Shown here: positions 1-6,448 of the stretch, one piece after another
How the letters are laid out: every line of letters starts with the position of its first letter
Numbering within the stretch: position 1 is the first letter of the stretch
Source of the DNA: an uncultured Saprospiraceae bacterium
Lineage (GTDB): Bacteria > Bacteroidota > Bacteroidia > Chitinophagales > Saprospiraceae
Assembly (NCBI GenBank): GCA_937973565.1
Contig: CALJKQ010000001.1
Coordinates: 1 to 17,927, forward strand
Length of the DNA stretch: 17,927 bases
Reading direction: 5' to 3'
The notes under the pieces: generated by a model
What the model was told of the DNA's origin: nothing
Seen by the model: the letters and a program-made list of their open reading frames with translations, nothing else
Database searches by the model: none
Translations under genes and position numbers: made by a program

Positions 1-854
1 TCACCATTATAAGCCATATTGATTCTACCGTTGCAAAGGTAGGCCCCCAAATCAGAATCCGCATGGACCAGAACTGGGCCAACAACTTTATCAATAATCC
101 GATCATCAATGCAGGCCCTGCTTCGGATCAAAATGAAAAATTGTATGAAGTCCTGAAGGGTATAAAAATTTCTTCCTCAACCGGAGGAGAAGGTATCCTG
201 GGCCTGGATATGTCGTCTACTGCCCGTCTCAGCGGCGGTGTTACAAAATTCTATTTCTACCTCACCGAAGCCGATGGTGATAAAGTTACCTATTCTTTTT
301 ACCTCAACGAAAGAAAGTACAACAGCTTTGAAATAGACAACGCCGTCAGTGAAGTCAGTGCCTTCATAAATGACGAGAGCAAAGGCGATAGTCTGGTCTT
401 TATTCAATCGATGACGGGCCCAACTTTTTATGCAGACCTTACGGATTTGTCTGTGTTAAATGACAAAATAATCAACCACGCAACTTTGCAGTTGGCCATA
501 GCCGACGATGCAGCCTACAATACAGGCAGTCTTACACCGCCGGCTCAAATTATTGCCAGCTATAAAAAAGACGGAAAATTGGTGGTCATTGAAGACCTCG
601 CTGATCTGATCAGCAGAAGCGTACCTTTCAATCTGGGCTTTGGCGGTCAGGTTACCGGCGATCTGGGCAGCAAAAGATATTACAGCTTCAACATCACCAA
701 ACACCTTAAAGCTTTATTGGAGGAGCCCACTGCAGACCGCAAGATATATTTTAGCGTCTACCAAAGATATGAAAGAATTAGCAGGGCCATTTTGAGAGGA
801 GCCAAACACAGTCAATCTCCGATTACCCTCAATGTTACCTACACCGAACAGTAA
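1..854 (+). CDS. DUF4270 family protein, 5' end missing
   Basis: The reading frame is open to the left edge (first full codon at base 3), so the N-terminus lies outside the window; the ATG at 63 is internal. About 284 residues are visible. The segment with IRIRMDQNW and a later all-beta C-terminal region ending in a PITLNVTYTEQ strand resemble the C-terminal half of DUF4270 proteins, a Bacteroidota family usually predicted as outer-membrane lipoproteins; the signal peptide that would show this is not in view. Its position just upstream of glmS matches an arrangement I recall from other Bacteroidota. The function of the family is unknown to me, and a role in the envelope is only inferred. Confidence 0.75.
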   Translation, partial: TIISHIDSTVAKVGPQIRIRMDQNWANNFINNPIINAGPASDQNEKLYEVLKGIKISSSTGGEGILGLDMSSTARLSGGVTKFYFYLTEADGDKVTYSFYLNERKYNSFEIDNAVSEVSAFINDESKGDSLVFIQSMTGPTFYADLTDLSVLNDKIINHATLQLAIADDAAYNTGSLTPPAQIIASYKKDGKLVVIEDLADLISRSVPFNLGFGGQVTGDLGSKRYYSFNITKHLKALLEEPTADRKIYFSVYQRYERISRAILRGAKHSQSPITLNVTYTEQ

Positions 855-963
855 GATAAAAACAACAACGCAAACCCGACGCGTGAAGGAAAATAAAATA
901 CCATAGTAATTCAACCCAAACACAGCTTGCAAAAAGATATATGTAATCTGTTGTTAACTTGAG

Positions 964-991
964 TTGAATAGCTATAAATAAACTATATTTA
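964..991 (+). promoter_or_regulatory. Possible glmS promoter
   Basis: TATATTTA at 984-991 is one base from the Bacteroidota -7 box TAnnTTTG, and a TTG lies 17 bp upstream at 964-966. Transcription would start near 998, about 17 bases before the glmS ATG. The 160-base gap between DUF4270 and glmS shows no ribozyme-like or riboswitch-like fold that I can recognise. Confidence 0.45.
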
Positions 992-1014
992 CACAAAGAA
1001 CCAAGGCTATTATC

Positions 1015-2853
1015 ATGTGTGGAATTGTGGCATACATAGGGGAAAAACAAGCCTTTCCCATCATCCTTGAAGGATTAAAAAGACTTGAATACAGGGGCTA
1101 CGACAGTGCCGGTATCAGCATTCTCAATGGCCATATCAAGACCGTTAAGAAAAAGGGGAAAGTGGCAGAACTGGAAGCTGCTGCCGCCCTCGTCAATACG
1201 GAAGGCAGCACCGGCATCGGCCATACCCGTTGGGCTACCCACGGTAAACCCGATGATATCAATGCCCACCCTCACCATTCCGGCAATGACCGACTCACCC
1301 TGGTACATAACGGCATCATTGAAAATTACGGTGCCATTAAAAAAGCACTAATTGAATTGGGCCACACTTTCAAAAGTGAGACCGATACCGAAGTAATGGT
1401 TCACCTGATTGAACACTACCAGCAAACAGACAATCTATCACTGGAAGCCGCCGTCATTAAGACCCTGCAAAAGGTAGTTGGAGCCTATGCTATTGTAGTT
1501 ATGGACAATCAGAATCCCGACATCATCGTGGGTGCCAGAAAATCCAGCCCTCTGGTCTTGGGTGTAGGCAATCAGGAACTTTACCTCGCTTCAGATGCAT
1601 CACCCATCGTAAAATACACCAAAAAAGTAGTGTACCTAAACGATGAAGAGGTTGTAACCGCACATCGCGATGGAACTTTTACCATCAAAAACATCAAAAA
1701 CGAACTTCAGTCACCGGTTATTCAGGAAGTAGATCTCAAAATTGAGCAACTCGAAAAAGAAGGTTACGACCACTTTATGCTCAAGGAAATTTTCCAACAA
1801 CCCATGACCATCACGGAGAGCATCCGGGGAAGGTTGAATGCAGAAGAAGGCTGGGTAGTGCTCAACGGACTCAAACAATTCGAAGGCAGGTTTATGCATG
1901 CCAAACGCATCATTTTCGTGGCATGCGGAACCTCATGGCACAGCGCCCTGATTGCAGAATACCTCATCGAAGAATTGGCACGTATCCCTGTGGAAGTTGA
2001 GTATGCTTCCGAATTCAGGTACCGCAACCCTATCCTGGATGAGCACGATGTGGTCATTGCCATTTCCCAAAGCGGTGAAACCGCCGATACACTGGCTGCG
2101 CTGGAACTTGCCAAAGAAAAAGGAGCCTTCCTTTACGGCATTGTCAATGTAATCGGTTCCTCTATTGCCAGAATCACCCATAGTGGTTCTTACATCCATG
2201 CCGGTCCTGAAATTGGGGTTGCTTCAACCAAAGCCTTTACCAGCCAGCTAAGCGTGCTTACACTTTTGGCATTGTACCTGGGCCGACAAAAAGGAACCAT
2301 TTCCGATTCCTACTTCAGAGAATTGCTCTTTGCATTTGAAGCCATACCTCAAAAAGTGGAGGAAGTACTCAATAACAAAGACAAAATCAAGGCCATCGCC
2401 GAAAAAATAAAAGATGTATCCAATGCCTTGTACTTGGGCAGAGGCATCAATTTTCCTGTTGCCCTCGAAGGAGCCCTAAAACTCAAAGAAATTTCCTACA
2501 TCCACGCAGAAGGATATCCGGCCGCAGAAATGAAACATGGACCCATAGCGCTCATCGATACCAACATGCCGGTTTTTGTGATTGCCACCAATATGAGCGC
2601 TCATGAAAAAATTGTATCCAACATCCAGGAAGTAAAAGCCAGAAAAGGTCAGGTAATCGCCATCGTTTTGGAGGGTGATACCAAAATCCGTGAAATGGCA
2701 GATTATAGCATAGAAATCCCCGAAACAGAAGAACCCCTGAGTCCGCTGCTGTCTGTTATTCCACTCCAATTGCTCAGCTATTATGTTGCCGTTTTGAGAG
2801 GAACAGACGTGGATCAACCCAGAAATTTAGCAAAATCAGTAACCGTAGAATAA
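1015..2853 (+). CDS. glmS: Glutamine--fructose-6-phosphate aminotransferase (isomerizing)
   Basis: GlmS makes glucosamine-6-phosphate from fructose-6-phosphate and glutamine in the cytoplasm, the first committed step to UDP-GlcNAc for peptidoglycan and LPS. The 612-residue length is normal. The protein begins MCGIVAYIG, so Cys2 becomes the N-terminal nucleophile of the class II glutaminase domain (about 2-220); RWATHG at 72-77 and HNG at 98-100 are conserved glutaminase motifs. Two SIS sugar-isomerase domains follow, the first from about residue 290 with ACGTSWHSA and SQSGETADT, the second from about 470 with the EGYPAAEMKHGP segment. The C-terminus NLAKSVTVE keeps the lysine (607) that contacts the sugar in the family. 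The next gene follows after 10 bases, so they are probably co-transcribed. Confidence 0.97.
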   Translation: MCGIVAYIGEKQAFPIILEGLKRLEYRGYDSAGISILNGHIKTVKKKGKVAELEAAAALVNTEGSTGIGHTRWATHGKPDDINAHPHHSGNDRLTLVHNGIIENYGAIKKALIELGHTFKSETDTEVMVHLIEHYQQTDNLSLEAAVIKTLQKVVGAYAIVVMDNQNPDIIVGARKSSPLVLGVGNQELYLASDASPIVKYTKKVVYLNDEEVVTAHRDGTFTIKNIKNELQSPVIQEVDLKIEQLEKEGYDHFMLKEIFQQPMTITESIRGRLNAEEGWVVLNGLKQFEGRFMHAKRIIFVACGTSWHSALIAEYLIEELARIPVEVEYASEFRYRNPILDEHDVVIAISQSGETADTLAALELAKEKGAFLYGIVNVIGSSIARITHSGSYIHAGPEIGVASTKAFTSQLSVLTLLALYLGRQKGTISDSYFRELLFAFEAIPQKVEEVLNNKDKIKAIAEKIKDVSNALYLGRGINFPVALEGALKLKEISYIHAEGYPAAEMKHGPIALIDTNMPVFVIATNMSAHEKIVSNIQEVKARKGQVIAIVLEGDTKIREMADYSIEIPETEEPLSPLLSVIPLQLLSYYVAVLRGTDVDQPRNLAKSVTVE

Positions 2854-2863
2854 AATCAACATC

Positions 2864-3568
2864 ATGGCCAAAGGCGAAATGGTTTACAACTCCCAGAAGG
2901 AGGATCTTTTAATCCCCGAATATGGAAGAAACGTGCAGAATATGGTGCGTTACCTCAAAGACATAGAAGACAAAGAGCTAAGAACAGCTTATGCTGAAGA
3001 AATTATTAATCTCTTCGCTATCATGTATCCAGCCAACCGACTACTGGCAGACTACAAAGAAAAACTCTGGAATCACCTATACAAAATTGCCAGGTATGAT
3101 CTGGACCTCAATGTGCCAGAAGGTATTACCATCCACCTCAACGATAAGGTGAACATGGAGGCCCACCTGCCCTACCCTCAAAAGCAATTCAACAACCGCC
3201 ACTATGGGCGGTACATCCAGGAAATGATCAAAAATGCCCGTGCCCTGGAGCCAGGACCAAAAAGAGACGCCTACGCAGAAGTGATCGCATCTTATATGAA
3301 ACTGGCTTACCGTACCTGGAATAAAGAGCACTTTGTAAGCGATGATATCATCATCCAGGATCTGAGAGAGATGTCGCACAATGAACTGAATTTCGATGAC
3401 GATTACAGCATCGAAAACCTCATTTCCATGAAAAACAAACTCAGCGCCAACATCGCTCCACTCAATACCAATTGGAGAAGCTATGGCAACAAAGGAAACA
3501 ACAAAGGCAAAAAGCCAATGAACAAACAGGTTGGAAACAATAAAAACAAGTTCAAAAAAAGAAAGTAA
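2864..3568 (+). CDS. DUF4290 domain-containing protein
   Basis: This 234-residue soluble protein has no signal peptide or membrane segment. It resembles DUF4290, a Bacteroidota family of unknown function; the N-terminal part is helical and carries LIPEYGRNVQNMVRYLKDIED. From about residue 205 the sequence becomes a low-complexity tail rich in Lys, Asn and Gly, ending in KKRK, which looks disordered and could bind nucleic acid or the ribosome (inference). It starts 10 bases after glmS and ends 38 bases before the porZ-like gene, so the three probably form one transcript. Confidence 0.8.
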   Translation: MAKGEMVYNSQKEDLLIPEYGRNVQNMVRYLKDIEDKELRTAYAEEIINLFAIMYPANRLLADYKEKLWNHLYKIARYDLDLNVPEGITIHLNDKVNMEAHLPYPQKQFNNRHYGRYIQEMIKNARALEPGPKRDAYAEVIASYMKLAYRTWNKEHFVSDDIIIQDLREMSHNELNFDDDYSIENLISMKNKLSANIAPLNTNWRSYGNKGNNKGKKPMNKQVGNNKNKFKKRK

Positions 3569-3606
3569 GCTGTTTTGATTCCAATATTTTAGTCTATTTT
3601 TCGTTT

Positions 3607-5970
3607 ATGGAGCGACAAACCTTTGGAATGACAGCCTTATTACGCGCAATTTTTCTTTTTTCTTTTTGGATCCTTATAAATCCCGGTCTTAAGTCTCAGG
3701 ATATCAGACCCATTGGTACCTGGAAAGATCACCTGAGCTATCGCTCTTCTTCCTGGCTGACGCAAAGTCCGGATGACATCATTGTATCAACGGGAAAAGC
3801 CCTCATCTTTATCGATAAGGTTGATGGATCTCACCGGACAATGTCAAAAATTGACGGCTTGTCTGAGAGCCAGATAGCCCAGATCAAATACGACCCTTCC
3901 AACCAATGGTTGATTGTGGTATACAACAGCGGTGCTTTCGACCTGATCGGCATCGATGAACAATATTACATTACTTCTATCCGAGACAACAACAACATTG
4001 CCGGATCCAAAACCATCAATGACATTTGCTTGTCAGGCAACCGATTTGCCTACTTTGCTACTTCATTCGGCATCATTGAGTACGATTTACAAAATATCGA
4101 ATTCAGATCTACCACCTTTACCAATGAAAATGCATCCAGTGTGGCTGCCGATGCGGACTATCTTTATGCTGCGCTCGATAGCGGCCTGTACCGCATACCC
4201 AGGCTCGATAACAGCAAGGAAAACTTTTCACGTTGGCAAAAATTGGGAACATCATTTGATTTACCCGCCCAATACAAATGCGATCTGGTTGAGGTTTTCG
4301 ATCAAAAAGTTTACTGTGTCATCAACAAGGAATTGTACGTTTCTGAAAACGGATCACCCTTTGTAAAAATTGAACTCGACAAGCCAACAGCGTTTAATAT
4401 CCAATGGATGTCGGCAGAAGGCAGTCATCTCGCCATAGGTCTCAAAGACAACGAATACAGTAGCTCAGCGAGATTTATTGACAAAGAAGGGAATGTCATC
4501 AAAGGTGGTGCCGATTGCATCAACAGAACCCTCTACGGCATTCAGGACGAAAGCGGCAGAATGTGGTACGCAGATGAATGGCGACAAATCAGATATACCA
4601 ACACCATCACAGAAGGATGCAACAGACTTGAATTTGATTCTCCATTTTCCCTGGAATGCAGTCATATCGAAGTAGCACCCAACCGCGTTTTGTTTGCCAG
4701 TGGGGGGGCCAATGAAAACTACCAGATTGATTTCAATCGCAATGGTCTGTACATCCTCAATCAGGATCAAAGCTGGACCAATATCAACGATGAATACGTA
4801 CCCCTGTTCAAAGAAAAAGATGTAATCGGAGTTTTCACTGCCATCCAACACCCCAAAGACACATCGCTCATTTATATGGGAAGCTTTTTGTCGGGTGTGG
4901 TGGAATACAACACCACATCAGGAGCCTATCGTTTTTTCAGCGACAATACCACGAATGGCAAGATTAAAAGCTCATTGCAAGCTATGGTGGGTGCTCCCAC
5001 CCAGGTAAGGGTTTCGCATTTGCAGTTTGATGATGATGGCAATTTGTGGGTAGCCAATTTTGGAGCTCCCAGGCCCATTTCAGTATTTACCAAAGACCAG
5101 AAATGGTACAGCTTTTCAAGCCCGGGTCCTACCTTTCTCACCCGAATCAGCATTGATCAGAGAGGTTATAAATGGTTTGCTACCACCGGATCTTCGCCTG
5201 GAGTGGTCGTTTTCAACGACAACCGCACACCCGATGATGCCAGCGATGATCAGATCAAATTTGTCAACAGCACCAATTCATTGATCTCTTCTCAAGTCAA
5301 TTCGGTGGAAACAGATCTCGATGGTGACGTTTGGGTAGGGACCTCAGCAGGACCCATCATCTTTGACTGCGATCCCTTTGATTCAGATTGTCGCGGAAGT
5401 CAGAGAAAAGTACTCGAAGACAGCATTGCAGCCCTGCTATTACTGACTGAAGAAATATTTTGCATTGAAACAGACGGCGCCAACCGCAAGTGGTTTGGCA
5501 CCCGCAACGGCATATTTGTTCAGTCCCCCGATGGTGAAACCCAGGAATACAGGTACACTGAAGAAAATTCACCGTTGCTGCACAACCAGATTGCCGACCT
5601 TGAATTTGACCCCAACACCGGCGTGATGTACATGGCTACACAGTCCGGTATTCAGAGTCTGAAAACCAACGCAACCGGAGGCAAAACCTCCAACAGCAAC
5701 TCCGCCTATGCCTATCCCAATCCGGTCCGCCCTGAATACCAGGGCCCAATTGCCATCAAAGGCTTGGCCAGAGATGCAGATGTAAGAATTACAGACATCA
5801 ATGGACGACTCGTTCATCAAAGCAAAGCCCTGGGCGGACAAGCCATTTGGGATGGAAATGATTACACCGGTCAACGCGTAGATACAGGTGTATACCTAGT
5901 ATTTTCTGCCAATGAAGCAGACCCTGCTGTTAAGGATGTCATTGTCACAAAGATTTTGGTGGTGAAGTAA
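3607..5970 (+). CDS. porZ: PorZ-like type IX secretion system beta-propeller protein
   Basis: PorZ is a surface component of the T9SS attachment complex, which cleaves cargo sorting domains and joins cargo to LPS. The 787-residue length is close to that of Porphyromonas PorZ. A signal peptide ends near LKS|Q at residue 30; translation could start at Met1 or Met8. The mature N-terminus, IRPIGTWKDHLSYRSS, is the typical opening of the family. Two beta-propeller regions follow (about 33-330 and 340-690), with repeated blades such as DDDGNLWVANFG, RGYKWFATTG and GDVWVGTSAG. Residues 701-787 are a C-terminal sorting-type domain beginning YAYPNPV, with ITDINGRLVH and GVYLV strands; PorZ is known to keep such a domain. 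The alternative is another two-component-regulator-propeller protein with a sorting domain, which I find less likely. A run of seven G lies at 4702-4708, in frame. Confidence 0.82.
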   Translation: MERQTFGMTALLRAIFLFSFWILINPGLKSQDIRPIGTWKDHLSYRSSSWLTQSPDDIIVSTGKALIFIDKVDGSHRTMSKIDGLSESQIAQIKYDPSNQWLIVVYNSGAFDLIGIDEQYYITSIRDNNNIAGSKTINDICLSGNRFAYFATSFGIIEYDLQNIEFRSTTFTNENASSVAADADYLYAALDSGLYRIPRLDNSKENFSRWQKLGTSFDLPAQYKCDLVEVFDQKVYCVINKELYVSENGSPFVKIELDKPTAFNIQWMSAEGSHLAIGLKDNEYSSSARFIDKEGNVIKGGADCINRTLYGIQDESGRMWYADEWRQIRYTNTITEGCNRLEFDSPFSLECSHIEVAPNRVLFASGGANENYQIDFNRNGLYILNQDQSWTNINDEYVPLFKEKDVIGVFTAIQHPKDTSLIYMGSFLSGVVEYNTTSGAYRFFSDNTTNGKIKSSLQAMVGAPTQVRVSHLQFDDDGNLWVANFGAPRPISVFTKDQKWYSFSSPGPTFLTRISIDQRGYKWFATTGSSPGVVVFNDNRTPDDASDDQIKFVNSTNSLISSQVNSVETDLDGDVWVGTSAGPIIFDCDPFDSDCRGSQRKVLEDSIAALLLLTEEIFCIETDGANRKWFGTRNGIFVQSPDGETQEYRYTEENSPLLHNQIADLEFDPNTGVMYMATQSGIQSLKTNATGGKTSNSNSAYAYPNPVRPEYQGPIAIKGLARDADVRITDINGRLVHQSKALGGQAIWDGNDYTGQRVDTGVYLVFSANEADPAVKDVIVTKILVVK

Positions 5971-5977
5971 GGTGTCG

Positions 5978-6200
5978 CCCTTCGACAAGCTCCCTTCGAC
6001 AAGCTCCCTTCGACAAGCTCAGGGAGCGAGTAGAACTATATTATTAGCAGCTTTTACCAATAACGCAAGTCGCCCTTCGACGAGCTCCCTTCGACAGGCT
6101 CCCTTCGACAGGCTCCCTTCGACAGGCTCAGGGAGCGAGTAGACCTAAATTATTAGCAGCTTGTACCGATAACGCAAGTCGCCCTTCGACAAGCTCAGGG
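5978..6200. repeat. Nested tandem repeat, 14-bp units inside a ~100-bp unit
   Basis: The inner unit CCCTTCGACAAGCT (variants CGAGCT and CAGGCT at the end) repeats head to tail three times at 5978-6019, four times at 6073-6128 and once at 6182-6195. After the first two blocks comes a 53-bp linker (6020-6072 and 6129-6181) beginning CAGGGAGCGAGTAGA; the two linkers differ at only four positions. The third copy ends in CAGGGCTC without the linker. The core with its CAGGG end belongs to a short imperfect palindrome that I recall as an interspersed intergenic element in many bacterial genomes. Fourteen bp is not a multiple of three and no gene covers the region. Confidence 0.9.
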
Positions 6201-6218
6201 CTCTTTAAGACGTAAATA

Positions 6219-6302
6219 CAAGTCGCTAAACCCACGTCGCAAGACGGACATCGCATGACGCACATCGCAAGACGCATGTCGCTAAACGCATATCGCTAAA
6301 CT
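6219..6302. repeat. Six degenerate 14-bp tandem units
   Basis: Six abutting 14-bp units start at 6219, 6233, 6247, 6261, 6275 and 6289. Examples are CACGTCGCAAGACG, CACATCGCAAGACG and CATGTCGCTAAACG; all six share TCGC at positions 5-8 and an AC pair near the end. AAGACG at 6207-6212 may be the remnant of another unit. There are no unique spacers, so this is not a CRISPR array. It follows the nested repeat by about 20 bp and has the same period, though a different sequence. Confidence 0.85.
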
Positions 6303-6329
6303 CAAAACAAAAAAGGAAATAAGAGAAAG

Positions 6330-6396
6330 AAAAAAGCCCCGGAGATAAGAATTCTCCGAGGCCACCCGAACGCTATGAAAAATTAAAGTACTATCT
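6330..6396 (-). ncRNA. Candidate free-standing small RNA (~67 nt)
   Basis: On the minus strand a full Bacteroidota-type promoter (6403-6432) is followed by about 33 bases with no ATG and no useful open frame, and then by a strong intrinsic terminator (6336-6362 plus a T run to 6330). The expected start is near 6396. The 5' part is AU-rich and includes TACTTTAATTTTTCATAGCG, which looks single-stranded and could be a pairing region. Nothing on the minus strand immediately downstream is a gene, so it does not look like the leader of an mRNA. I do not recognise it as a named RNA family. Transcription itself is inferred. Confidence 0.6.
6336..6362 (-). terminator. Intrinsic terminator of the small RNA and/or sppA
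   Basis: Read on the minus strand, GCCTCGGAGA pairs with TCTCCGGGGC (10 bp with one mismatch) around a 7-base loop and is followed by six T. It lies 87 bases beyond the sppA stop and would end both the candidate small RNA and any sppA read-through. Confidence 0.85.
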
Positions 6397-6410
6397 CTGC
6401 TGCAAAGATA
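6392..6410. promoter_or_regulatory. Near-perfect 19-bp palindrome over the small-RNA start
   Basis: TATCTCTGCTGCAAAGATA is a dyad with 8 of 9 arm positions paired around one central base. It includes the whole -7 box of the minus-strand promoter and reaches the expected transcription start, where a repressor would be placed. No regulator gene is adjacent. Confidence 0.4.
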
Positions 6411-6432
6411 AAATAAAATTTACTCCTGCCAA
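6403..6432 (-). promoter_or_regulatory. Bacteroidota-type promoter of the small RNA
   Basis: On the minus strand TTG (6432-6430), exactly 19 bp and TATCTTTG (6410-6403) match the -33/-7 pattern of the Bacteroidota primary sigma factor. It is the only promoter in the window where both boxes and the spacing fit well. It lies between the sppA stop and the terminator, so it is not the sppA promoter. Confidence 0.7.
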
Positions 6433-6448
6433 TTTTTTTTACCTTTTT

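Noticed and set aside
855..1014. glmS ribozyme or riboswitch before glmS
   Set aside because: No conserved core or strong stem is visible in the 160-base gap, and the ribozyme is typical of Firmicutes.
5978..6302. CRISPR-like repeats
   Set aside because: The 14-bp units touch each other without unique spacers, the 53-bp linkers are copies of each other, and no cas gene is nearby.
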